Assembly (NCBI GenBank): GCA_035476575.1
Contig: DATILL010000040.1
Coordinates: 88,492 to 152,491, forward strand
Reading direction: 5' to 3'
Length of the DNA stretch: 64,000 nucleotides
Source: DATILL01 sp035476575
GTDB taxonomy: Bacteria; Actinomycetota; Actinomycetes; Mycobacteriales; JACQDL01
The notes below the pieces were generated by a model. The model was not told where the DNA came from, searched no databases, and saw only the letters and a list, made by a program, of their open reading frames with translations. Shown in pieces: positions 8,676-16,247 of this stretch (positions are counted from its first letter, which is position 1; each line of letters begins with the position of its first letter). Made by a program: the position numbers and the translations under genes.

Positions 8676-10277
8676 GTGCATGGGCTCGAAGGTGGGCTCG
8701 GCGTGGTGCTGCTGGTGGCATCCGCCGCGATCGTGGCCGGGGTCGCCCGGAAGCTGAGCTGGTCTGCGCCCTTGCTGTGTGTCCTGGTCGGGCTGGCCGC
8801 CTCGATGCTGCCCGGCATCCCGGAGGACCGGATCCGGATCGCCCCGGACGTCGTACTGTCGCTGGTGCTGCCCCCGCTGCTGTTCTCCGCGGCGCTGGAC
8901 AGCTCGTTCGTGAACTTCCGTAAGAACCTGCGGCCGATCGGGCTGCTGTCGGTCGGCTTGGTCCTCTTCACCGCGCTGAGCGTGGGCGTGGTGATGGCCG
9001 CCGTGGTCCCCGATATGCACTTCGTCGTCGCCTGCACGCTGGGCGCGATCGTCGCTCCGCCGGACGCCGTCGCGGCTACCGCGATCGCCCGCAAGCTCGG
9101 GCTGCCGCGGCGGATGGTGGTGATCCTAGCCGGCGAGAGCCTGGTCAACGACGCCACGGCGCTGACCGCGTACCGGGTGGCGGTGGCCGCCACGATGGGC
9201 ACCGGGTACTCCTTCGCCGACGCGGCCGGGGTCTTCCTGCTGGCCGCGGCCGGCGGGGTGGCGATCGGGCTCGTAGTGGCCACCGCCGTCAACTGGCTGA
9301 CCAGGAGGCTGCGTGACGCCGTGCTGGAGAACACCCTGATCCTGCTGGCGCCGTTCCTCGCCTACGTGCCGGCCGAGTCGCTGCATGCCTCCGGCGTGCT
9401 GGCCGTGGTGGTGGCCGGGCTGAGCATCGGGCACCACGCGCCGCGCACGGCGACGTACGCCGGCAGGCTGCAGGCGAGTGCCATCTGGAAGATGGTCGAC
9501 TTCCTGCTGGAGTCGTCGGTGTTCCTGCTGATCGGGCTGCAGTTGCGTGCGGTGGCCCGGGAGGGGACGGTGGGGGTGTCCGTCGGTGAGCTCGCGACCT
9601 GGGTGTCGGTCGCGGTGCTGGTGGTGATCGCGACCCGGTTCATCTGGGTTTTCCCGGCCACGCTGGTGCCCCGGCTGCTGTCCCGGCGCCTGCGTGAGCG
9701 AGACCCCGCGCCGCACTGGCGGTTCATGGTGGTCGAGAGCTGGGCCGGCATGCGTGGGGTGGTGTCGATCGCGGCGGCGTACGCGCTGCCGGTGAGCTTC
9801 CCGGAGCGCAACCTGATCATCTTCCTTACCTTCGGGGTGGTGATCTCCACCCTGGTGCTGCACGGGTTCACGCTGCCGTGGCTGATCCGCCGGCTCGGTG
9901 TGGTCGCGGACAGCGAACGCAAGGCGGACGACCTGGCCGAGGCGGCGGCCCAGCATGCCGCGATCGGCACCTCGCTGTCCCGGCTGGACGAGATGCTCGC
10001 CGCGGCCGGTCCGGAGGTGCCCGAGGAGGTGGTGGCCCGGCTGCGCGAGCGGGCCGAGCTGCGCAGCTTCGGGGCCTGGGAGCGGCTGGGCGGCGGCGCG
10101 GACACTTCCACCCCCGAGCCCCCGACCGCGACGTACCGCCGGCTTCGCCGGGAGATGCTGGAGACCGAACGCCAGGTCTTCGTCGAGCTGCGCGACGCCG
10201 GCCGGATCGACGACGAGGTGATGCGCCGGGTGCAGCGCGAGCTGGATCTGGAGGAGGCCATGATCGCCCGCGACTGA
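8676..10277 (+). CDS. Na+/H+ antiporter (CPA1 family, NhaP/YjcE-like)
   Basis: The protein is 533 residues from a GTG with AGGAGG 9 bp upstream. About 12 hydrophobic segments span the first 400 residues. The CPA1 signatures are the ion-binding acidic region IVAPPDAVAATAIARKLGLP and the following GESLVNDATAL. The late ESWAGMRGVVSIAAAYALP is the region of the conserved arginine. A cytoplasmic tail of about 130 residues is charged and helical (LRERAELRSFGAWERL, REMLETERQVFVELRD). It should exchange cytoplasmic Na+ or K+ for protons. The ion choice cannot be read from the sequence. Confidence 0.9.
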   Translation: MHGLEGGLGVVLLVASAAIVAGVARKLSWSAPLLCVLVGLAASMLPGIPEDRIRIAPDVVLSLVLPPLLFSAALDSSFVNFRKNLRPIGLLSVGLVLFTALSVGVVMAAVVPDMHFVVACTLGAIVAPPDAVAATAIARKLGLPRRMVVILAGESLVNDATALTAYRVAVAATMGTGYSFADAAGVFLLAAAGGVAIGLVVATAVNWLTRRLRDAVLENTLILLAPFLAYVPAESLHASGVLAVVVAGLSIGHHAPRTATYAGRLQASAIWKMVDFLLESSVFLLIGLQLRAVAREGTVGVSVGELATWVSVAVLVVIATRFIWVFPATLVPRLLSRRLRERDPAPHWRFMVVESWAGMRGVVSIAAAYALPVSFPERNLIIFLTFGVVISTLVLHGFTLPWLIRRLGVVADSERKADDLAEAAAQHAAIGTSLSRLDEMLAAAGPEVPEEVVARLRERAELRSFGAWERLGGGADTSTPEPPTATYRRLRREMLETERQVFVELRDAGRIDDEVMRRVQRELDLEEAMIARD

Positions 10278-10440
10278 CGCGGGCTGGCCTCGGCCGGAAC
10301 GGCCCTCGGCCGTACACGCCGTCGGGGGCCGTACACACCTTCGGGGGAAAGGCGCCGAACCGCGGCCTGCCTGGGCGCGGCGGCCGCCGTCGGCGTACAC
10401 GATGGACGTATCGCACCTACCCTCGTTTCCGGAGCCGATT

Positions 10441-10809
10441 GTGAGCCGCTTGGTCCTTGCCGTCGTCACGAGCCTGGCCGCGCTCGCGGCCAGCGCGGCC
10501 TGCGGCGTGCCATCCGAAACGACGCCGGGCGGCACGACGACGGCCGGTCCCACGGGAAGGCCCACGTCGAAGCCGCTGCCGCGGATGCCCAACGTCGTCG
10601 GACGAAACCTGCAGGATGCTCAGGACGCGCTGCAGGCTGCCGGGGTGGGCTTGCTGTCCCAGTCGCACGACGCGACCGGCCAGGGCCGGCACCAGGTTCT
10701 CGACCGCAACTGGCAGGTGTGCGACCAGAAACCCAAGGCTGGCCAGCCGGTGCCCGCCGATGTGCTGCCCGACCTCGGCGTCGTACGGGTCACCGAGACA
10801 TGCCCCTGA
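10441..10809 (+). CDS. Secreted PASTA-domain lipoprotein
   Basis: The protein is 122 residues from GTG. The N-terminus VSRLVLAVVTSLAALAASAAC is a lipoprotein signal peptide with its lipobox cysteine at about residue 21. A Thr/Pro/Gly-rich linker follows. A single PASTA domain begins at PRMPNVVGRNLQDAQDALQAAG, the usual PxVxGxxLxxAxxxL pattern, and ends at VRVTETCP. PASTA domains recognise peptidoglycan or beta-lactams in Ser/Thr kinases and penicillin-binding proteins; this one has no catalytic partner. It contains two further cysteines (VCDQK, ETCP) that could form a disulphide. Its neighbours give no clue to function. Confidence 0.8.
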   Translation: MSRLVLAVVTSLAALAASAACGVPSETTPGGTTTAGPTGRPTSKPLPRMPNVVGRNLQDAQDALQAAGVGLLSQSHDATGQGRHQVLDRNWQVCDQKPKAGQPVPADVLPDLGVVRVTETCP

Positions 10810-10842
10810 CACTGGATGGGCCGGCGGCTAGGTGGGCCGGCG

Positions 10843-12003
10843 CTAGGTGGGCCGGATCGCGAACGCGGCGGGCAGCACCGTGATCGCCACACCGACCGCG
10901 ACTACGACGGCGGAGGTGAACAGGTCCAGCTCGCCGCCGGTCTGCCGACGCCGGATCCACGATGCCCCGGCGTGCAGGCCCACCAGCACCACCCCCGAGC
11001 CGGCCGCCGCGACGTACGGCTGGGTTTCCCACAGCGAGTGGAACCCGAGCCACAGGCCCAGGCCGAGACAGGCCGCGAACACCGTCTCCACCACGAACAT
11101 CAGCCAGTCGCGCGCCAGGGACCGGCTGGCGCGCTCGTCGTCCTCGTCGTGGTTGGCGGCAGGCCGGCTCGGCCGGTCGGCCAGATCCGGTGGCTCTGGC
11201 CTGCGTGGCGACGCTGTGCCGGCTGCGGGCCTGGCGCTCTGCACCGGCCGGACCGCAGCCGGTTCGGCGAGGTTGGGACGGGCCTGGACGGGCCTGGAGT
11301 CGGCCGGACCGGGCAATGCCGGCCGTACCGGCGCGGAGCCGTTGGACACCGCGCCCTGTGGCGTCGGGCCCTGTGGCATTAGGCCCTGTGGCGTCGGGCC
11401 CTGTGGCGTCGGGCCCTGCGGAACGGCGGCAGGCCGGATCGGCGTGGACTGTACCGTGCGCGGCGAGACCGAACCATTGCGTGGCCCGGTGAGCCGGGCC
11501 GACTCGGCCAGATGCGGCCGGTCTGACGGCACGGCGGCCGGCTGCGGTAGGAACGGTTGCTGCGCTGGCCGGAGCCGTTCCGCGACCAGAGGTGGCACCG
11601 GGCTGGCCGGCTGGGGACGGGCAGGGGCGCGCGTCGGCGGGGCCGGCGGCTCGACGGGCGCTAGCGGCGGCCTCGTCGGCCCGTCCCGGGTCAGCTCGGT
11701 CCGCGACGGCCCGGTGCGCTCCGGCACACGCGACGGCTCAGTGCGTTCCAGCGCGTGCGGCGGCTCGATATGCTCCCGGGCCGGCGGGGGCTGGGTGCGC
11801 TCGTGGGCCCGTCCGTCGTCGGCCGGCCGCCGGTAGGGAAACATCATCCGCTCCGGTGGCGGCGGGATGGTGGGCTCCTCGGTCCGCTCCCGTCGCCGTC
11901 GCCGTCGGGACTCAGGAAGTTCTATGCCCGCCTCACGAAGCAGATCGGAGGCCGGGCGCGAGCTGGCCGGTTCCTCGTCTTCGGACCTCGTATGTCGCGC
12001 CAT
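10843..12003 (-). CDS. Membrane protein with long disordered Pro/Arg-rich N-terminus
   Basis: The protein is 386 residues. The start begins MARHTRSEDEEPASSRPASD and is followed by an Arg run (ESRRRRRRERTEEP). Residues about 40-280 are Pro/Arg/Glu rich and disordered, including a tandem PQGPT-type pentapeptide repeat. The last 100 residues hold three hydrophobic segments (WLMFVVETVFAACLGLGLWLGF; VAAAGSGVVLVGLHAGA; LFTSAVVVAVGVAITVLPAAFAI). It starts 10 bp after the Ppx/GppA gene stop, so the two form an operon. The ATG at 12003 is preferred; 12024 would overlap the upstream gene. Function unknown. Confidence 0.75.
   Translation of the reverse strand: MARHTRSEDEEPASSRPASDLLREAGIELPESRRRRRRERTEEPTIPPPPERMMFPYRRPADDGRAHERTQPPPAREHIEPPHALERTEPSRVPERTGPSRTELTRDGPTRPPLAPVEPPAPPTRAPARPQPASPVPPLVAERLRPAQQPFLPQPAAVPSDRPHLAESARLTGPRNGSVSPRTVQSTPIRPAAVPQGPTPQGPTPQGLMPQGPTPQGAVSNGSAPVRPALPGPADSRPVQARPNLAEPAAVRPVQSARPAAGTASPRRPEPPDLADRPSRPAANHDEDDERASRSLARDWLMFVVETVFAACLGLGLWLGFHSLWETQPYVAAAGSGVVLVGLHAGASWIRRRQTGGELDLFTSAVVVAVGVAITVLPAAFAIRPT
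11354..11422. repeat. Tandem 15-bp coding repeat (about 4.5 units)
   Basis: Units of 15 bp (CCCTGTGGCGTCGGG on the plus strand) start at 11354, 11369, 11384 and 11399, with a partial fifth. The second unit is diverged (CATTA in place of CGTCG). On the coding minus strand they give repeated PQGPT. Copy number likely varies among strains. Confidence 0.85.
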
Positions 12004-12013
12004 ATGGGTGTCC

Positions 12014-12946
12014 CTACGTCCCATCCAGCCAGTCAAGGCGCCGCAGGATGATACCCTCCCGCAGCGCCCACGGACAGATCTCCACGTACTGCACCCGGCA
12101 TTGCCGCATAACCGACTCGGCAACGACCGCTCCGGCCAACAACTGATGTGCCCGCGCGGCGCTGACACCATCCAGCTCCGCTAGGTCGGCCGAAGACATC
12201 CGCGAGATGAACCCGATCACCTGCCTCAAACCGTCGATGGTCAGCACCCGGGAGGCCCGGGGCCCCGCGCTTGATGGCGCCGAACCGGTCAGCCGAGCCA
12301 ACGAGCGGAACGTCTTGGAGGTCGCGGCCACCCGGTCTGGGCGGTCGACCTCCCTCAGTCGGGGTACAACGGTACCAACCAACTCGTCGACATAGTCCCG
12401 CAGCATCCCGAGCGCGGCTCTGGTAGGCGGGTCTCCGTCCAGCCGCTCGCGGGTCAACCGGCCGGCGCCCAAGGGCAGCGACTCGGCGATCTCGGGCTCC
12501 TCGTCAATCCCGCAGGCGACTTCGAGCGAGCCGCCGCCGATGTCCAGGACCAGCAGCTGCCCGGCGCTCCAGCCGAACCACCGGCGCACCGCGAGGAAGG
12601 TGAGCCGCGCCTCCGCCGTGCCGGTCAGCACTGCCAGGTCGACCTGGGTCTCCTTTCGGACCCGGTCCAGCACCGCAGTCGAGTTGCCCGCGTCGCGCAG
12701 CGCCGAGGTGGCGAACGCAAGCAGGTCATCGCAGCCGAGCCGGGCGGCGCTGTCCCGCGCCTGTGCCACCGACTTGATCAACGCCTGGGCGCCGGCCGGC
12801 GCGATCAGCCCGGAGGCATCCACATGCTCGGCGAGCCGGAGCACCGACTTCTCCGAATAGGTCGGCGTCGGGTGCGCGCCACGGTGGGCGTCGACGATGA
12901 GCAGGTGCACAGTGTTCGAGCCAACATCGAGCACGCCGAGCCGCAT
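12014..12946 (-). CDS. Ppx/GppA exopolyphosphatase/guanosine pentaphosphatase family protein
   Basis: The protein is 310 residues of the sugar kinase/Hsp70/actin-like fold. Phosphate-binding motif 1 is GVLDVGSNTVHLLIVD, and phosphate-2 is VLDIGGGSLEVACG. Between them is ATSALRDAGN with the usual conserved Asn/Arg. It is short compared with E. coli Ppx (about 510 residues), lacking the C-terminal HD-like domain, as is normal for the actinobacterial Ppx1/Ppx2 proteins. Such proteins hydrolyse polyphosphate or pppGpp; which substrate applies here is not evident. The gene heads an operon with the Pro/Arg-rich membrane protein. Confidence 0.88.
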   Translation of the reverse strand: MRLGVLDVGSNTVHLLIVDAHRGAHPTPTYSEKSVLRLAEHVDASGLIAPAGAQALIKSVAQARDSAARLGCDDLLAFATSALRDAGNSTAVLDRVRKETQVDLAVLTGTAEARLTFLAVRRWFGWSAGQLLVLDIGGGSLEVACGIDEEPEIAESLPLGAGRLTRERLDGDPPTRAALGMLRDYVDELVGTVVPRLREVDRPDRVAATSKTFRSLARLTGSAPSSAGPRASRVLTIDGLRQVIGFISRMSSADLAELDGVSAARAHQLLAGAVVAESVMRQCRVQYVEICPWALREGIILRRLDWLDGT

Positions 12947-13004
12947 GCGCCGACGGTAGCGTCCCCTGGTCTCGCGAGCAGCCAGTCACGCTCGACCGTG
13001 GCCC

Positions 13005-13171
13005 GTGTGGTCACCTTTCGTTGCCTCCGTCCCCCGTGTGGTCACCTACGCACGTTGTGGTGACCTGTTGGGGGCTGGAGGCAACGATAGTCACCACAAC
13101 GTGCGTAGGTGACCACACGGGGGACGGACGGAACGAAAGGTCACCACAACGCGTATAGGTGACCACACGGG
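13005..13171. repeat. Family A large nested palindrome
   Basis: A perfect 34-bp inverted repeat occupies 13031-13064 and 13090-13123, each arm joining a GTGTGGTCACC and a GTTGTGGTGAC module. Outside it an imperfect second layer pairs about 13008-13030 with 13129-13149. A further GGTGACCACAC module ends at 13171. The structure resembles a pair of REP sequences in inverted orientation. It fills most of the 276-bp gap between divergently oriented genes. Related copies are at 21.06, 23.88 and 49.19 kb. It could fold into a very stable cruciform or RNA hairpin. Confidence 0.9.
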
Positions 13172-13222
13172 ACGGCGGGCGCTGGCCGGGGTGGCCGGCG
13201 GGCAGCGCCTATGGTGGTTATC

Positions 13223-14044
13223 GTGAGCACCACAGAGGTGGGTCTTGACTTTCCCCGCGAGTGGGTGGAGTTCACCGACCCGGCCGACCCAGCGCACCTG
13301 ATCCGTGCGGACCTCACCTGGCTTTGCTCGTCTTGGTCCTGCATCTTCGGCCGGGGCTGCCACGGGATTCTGGCCGACCGGCCGGACGACGGCTGCTGCA
13401 GCCACGGCGCGTTCTTCTCCGACCCGGCGGACGAGAAGCGGGTGCGCGCCGCGGCGGCCGAGCTCACCGCGGACATCTGGCAGTACCACCCCGGCCGGCG
13501 GGCCCGCCGGCTCACCGTGACGGACACCGTCGGCGAGAACACCAACCGGCGGCGCACCCGGACCGTCGAGGGCGCCTGCGTCTTTCTCAACCGGCCCGGC
13601 TTCGTCGGCGGCGCGGGCTGCGCGCTGCACCTGCTGGCGCTGCGCACCGGCCGCAACCCGATAACGACCAAGCCGGACGTCTGCTGGCAGTTGCCGATCC
13701 GCCGCGAGCAGGACTGGATGGACCGGATCGACGGCACCCGGGTGCTGCTGTCCACGCTGACCGAGTTCGACCGGCGGTCCTGGGGGGAGGGCGGGCACGA
13801 CCTGCACTGGTGGTGCACCTCCTCGCCGGAGGCGCACGGCGGCGGCGAAAAGCTGTACGTCTCCTACCGGCCGGAGCTCACCGCGCTGGTCGGCCCCGCG
13901 GCGTACGGCGAGCTGGCCCGGCTGTGCGCCGCCCGGCTGGCCCGCGGCGGGCTGGTCGCCGTACACCCCGCCGAGCCCCACCGTGCCGGCGATCATCGAG
14001 CTGTTGCCCCGATCAGAGATCAACAAGCGGCAACAGCTCGATGA
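13223..14044 (+). CDS. Cysteine-cluster conserved hypothetical protein
   Basis: The protein is 273 residues from GTG; an ATG at 13211 is also in frame. Cysteines are clustered in the first half: WLCSSWSCIFGRGCHG, DDGCCSHGAF, EGACVFLNR and GAGCALHLLAL. This pattern suggests an Fe-S or zinc site of the YkgJ-like type. Late motifs DLHWWCTSSPEAH and SYRPELTALVG are well formed. Its last 18 or so residues are encoded by a family B palindrome, so the natural C-terminus may have been shorter. No enzyme activity can be assigned. Codon composition is typical of its neighbours. Confidence 0.72.
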   Translation: MSTTEVGLDFPREWVEFTDPADPAHLIRADLTWLCSSWSCIFGRGCHGILADRPDDGCCSHGAFFSDPADEKRVRAAAAELTADIWQYHPGRRARRLTVTDTVGENTNRRRTRTVEGACVFLNRPGFVGGAGCALHLLALRTGRNPITTKPDVCWQLPIRREQDWMDRIDGTRVLLSTLTEFDRRSWGEGGHDLHWWCTSSPEAHGGGEKLYVSYRPELTALVGPAAYGELARLCAARLARGGLVAVHPAEPHRAGDHRAVAPIRDQQAATAR

Positions 14045-14048
14045 TCGC
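13989..14048. repeat. Family B palindrome (copy 1)
   Basis: Perfect 20-bp arms at 13989-14008 and 14029-14048 carry the core GATCATCGAGCTGTTGCC and surround a 20-bp loop containing GAGATCAAC. The element overlaps the 3' end of the cysteine-cluster gene, including its stop codon, and faces the convergent response regulator gene. It is well placed to act as a bidirectional terminator. Confidence 0.9.
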
Positions 14049-14066
14049 GGGGGACGCCCCGGGCGC

Positions 14067-14750
14067 TCAGGAGGTCTCGAACTTGTAGCCGAGACCGCGG
14101 ACGGTGAGCAGGTGCCGCGGGTTGGACGGGTCCGGCTCCAGCTTGGCCCGCAGCCGCTTCACGTGCACGTCCAGCGTCTTGGTGTCGCCGACGTAGTCCG
14201 CACCCCAGACCCGGTCGATGAGCTGTCCACGGGTCAGCACCCGGCCGGCGTTGCGCAGCAGCAGCTCCAGCAGGTCGAACTCCTTCAGCGGCATCGGCAC
14301 CCCGTCGCCGTTTACCGTGACCACGTGCCGGTCCACGTCCATCCGCACCGGCCCCGCCTCCAGCACGGCCGCGACCAGCTCCTCGGGCTCGGTCCGGCGC
14401 CGCAGCACCGCCCGGATCCGGGCCACCAGCTCACGCGAGGAGAACGGCTTGGTGACGTAGTCGTCCGCACCGAGCTCCAGCCCGACGACCTTGTCGATCT
14501 CCGAGTCACGGGCGGTCAGCATGATGACCGGCACGTTCGACCTGGACCGCAACATGCGGCACACCTCGGTGCCGGACAGGCCGGGCAGCATCAGGTCGAG
14601 CAGCACCAGGTCGGCACCGCTGCGGTCGAACTCCGACAGCGCGTCCGGCCCGGTCGGCGCCACCGACACCTCGAAGCCTTCGCGCCGCAGCATGTAGGAC
14701 AGCGCCTCAGAGAACGACTCCTCGTCCTCGACCACCAGCACGCGGGTCAC
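14067..14750 (-). CDS. regX3: Phosphate-responsive OmpR-family response regulator
   Basis: The protein is 227 residues. The receiver domain (about 1-120) has VLVVEDEESF, phosphoacceptor Asp in LVLLDLMLPGLSG, switch residue in VIMLTARD and Lys in ADDYVTKPFSSREL. The OmpR/PhoB winged helix (about 130-227) has LKEFDLLELLLRNAGRVLTR and TLDVHVKRLRAKLEPDPSNP, ending VRGLGYKFE. The GTG start overlaps the kinase stop as GTGA, which fixes the start. Adjacency to a SenX3-type kinase and divergent phoU identifies it as the RegX3/PhoP that controls the Pho regulon in actinobacteria. Confidence 0.92.
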   Translation of the reverse strand: MTRVLVVEDEESFSEALSYMLRREGFEVSVAPTGPDALSEFDRSGADLVLLDLMLPGLSGTEVCRMLRSRSNVPVIMLTARDSEIDKVVGLELGADDYVTKPFSSRELVARIRAVLRRRTEPEELVAAVLEAGPVRMDVDRHVVTVNGDGVPMPLKEFDLLELLLRNAGRVLTRGQLIDRVWGADYVGDTKTLDVHVKRLRAKLEPDPSNPRHLLTVRGLGYKFETS

Positions 14751-16087
14751 GCGGTACCTTTCAGGTTGGCCGCCGTCCGACGGTTGGCGGAACGGGTCTC
14801 CGGCGCGGGCAGGTCGGTGGGGCCGGGCACGGCCGCCGGCAGCCGGAGGGTGAACGTCGAACCGGAGCCTTCCACGCTCCACACGCTGACGCCACCGCCG
14901 TGGTTGCTTGCGATGTGCTTGACGATGGCCAGGCCGAGACCGGTGCCACCGGTGGCCCGGGAGCGGGCCGGGTCGGCCCGGTAGAACCGCTCGAACACCC
15001 GTTCCAGCTCGGCCTCCGGGATCCCGATGCCCTGGTCGCTGACCGAGATCTCGACCGTGTTGCCGCCGTCGGAGTCACCCTGGCTGGTCCGCCGCAGCCG
15101 CATGCCGACCGCGATCCGGGTGCCCGCCGGGCTGTAGGCGACGGCGTTGTCGACCAGGTTGACCAGCGCGGTGACGAGCTGGCGTTCGTCGCCACGCACG
15201 GCCAGCCCGCGTTCGCCGCCAGAGACCACGGTGATGCCGGCCTTCTCGGCGGCTAGCCGGGTGCGGTCGACCGCCTCGGTCACCACCCGCTCCACCGAGA
15301 CGATGTGCGCCGACGGCAGCGGGTCGGCGCCCTGCAGCCGGGACAGCTCGATCAGCTCGGTGACCAGCCGGCCGAGCCGGCCGCCCTCGTGCTGCATCCG
15401 CTCGGCGAACCGGCGCACCTCGGCCGGCTCGTCCGCGGCGTCCGCCACCGCCTCGGCGAGCAGGGTCAGCGCGCCCACCGGGGTCTTCAGCTCGTGGCTG
15501 ACGTTGCCCACGAAGTCCCGCCGTACTGCCTCCAGCCGGCGCGACTCGGTGACGTCCTCGACCAGCAGCGCCACGTGGCCCTCCTCGTCCAGCGGCACGA
15601 CGTGCGCGACCACCGCGAGCGGCCCGCGGCCGAGCCGCCCGCAGGGCAGATCGACGACGACGTTGCGCTGGGCGTGCTCGGCCCGCACCTCATCGGCCAG
15701 CCGGCGCAGGTCGTCGACGGCGAGCCGGCCGCCGCGTACCACGGCCATCCCGCGGGCCGCCGCGTTGGCCAGCACGACGTCTCCGGAGCTGTCCACCACC
15801 ACCGCGCCGTGCCGGATCACCTCGAGCATCCGGCGGGCCAGCTCGGCAGTCACCGAGGTGGTCCGGACCGGGGCGAGCGGATCGGCCAGGTGTGCCCCGG
15901 CCAGCTCCGTCTGGGTGGCCGCGGTCAGCCGGGTCGCCGTCAGGCGCGCCGCCAGCCGGGGAGCCACCCGACCGGCCCCACCGGTCCGGGCGAGCGCGCG
16001 CCGCGACCCGACCGCGTACGCGGCGGCGATCCCGACGAGCAGCGCGACGGCGGCAAGGGCAAGGTCCACGGTGGCGATGGTATGCAC
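14747..16087 (-). CDS. senX3: Phosphate sensor histidine kinase
   Basis: The protein is 446 residues from the chosen GTG (16087; 16072 is an alternative). One N-terminal membrane segment (LALAAVALLVGIAAAYAVG) anchors it; no sizeable periplasmic sensor is present. A PAS-like domain follows at about 100-190. The HisKA box is FVGNVSHELKTPVGAL, and the HATPase region has LVTALVNLVDNAVAYSP (N box), VSDQGIGIPEAELERVFERF (G1/F box) and GGTGLGLAIVKHI (G2). This is the PhoR/SenX3 layout. In mycobacteria SenX3 senses phosphate through Pst-PhoU rather than directly, and phoU lies divergently here. Confidence 0.92.
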   Translation of the reverse strand: MHTIATVDLALAAVALLVGIAAAYAVGSRRALARTGGAGRVAPRLAARLTATRLTAATQTELAGAHLADPLAPVRTTSVTAELARRMLEVIRHGAVVVDSSGDVVLANAAARGMAVVRGGRLAVDDLRRLADEVRAEHAQRNVVVDLPCGRLGRGPLAVVAHVVPLDEEGHVALLVEDVTESRRLEAVRRDFVGNVSHELKTPVGALTLLAEAVADAADEPAEVRRFAERMQHEGGRLGRLVTELIELSRLQGADPLPSAHIVSVERVVTEAVDRTRLAAEKAGITVVSGGERGLAVRGDERQLVTALVNLVDNAVAYSPAGTRIAVGMRLRRTSQGDSDGGNTVEISVSDQGIGIPEAELERVFERFYRADPARSRATGGTGLGLAIVKHIASNHGGGVSVWSVEGSGSTFTLRLPAAVPGPTDLPAPETRSANRRTAANLKGTA

Positions 16088-16153
16088 CGCATGGCCGTTC
16101 CCGGCATCATCGAACCGGGGCCGGCAGGAAGGGTCACACCCGCACCGCGAAGT

Positions 16154-16182
16154 GTTCACCGTTCATATGGTGAGTGTTCACC
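16154..16182. promoter_or_regulatory. PHO-box-like direct repeats between senX3 and phoU
   Basis: GTTCACC occurs at 16154-16160 and again at 16176-16182, exactly 22 bp apart. That equals two turns of the 11-bp period used by actinobacterial PHO boxes, with a poorly matching middle unit (ATATGGTGAGT). It lies between the divergent senX3-regX3 and phoU genes. Autoregulation by RegX3/PhoP is the natural inference. The match is by eye; binding has not been tested. Confidence 0.6.
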
Positions 16183-16247
16183 GACCGTGAGAAGACTGCC
16201 CGCGGCGAGATAGTCTCCGCAGCACAAACACGACCGGGAGCTCTCTC

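Noticed and set aside
9126..10592. Long minus-strand frame opposite the antiporter gene
   Set aside because: Low-complexity His/Gln/Arg-rich product with no motif, overlapping a clear membrane protein.
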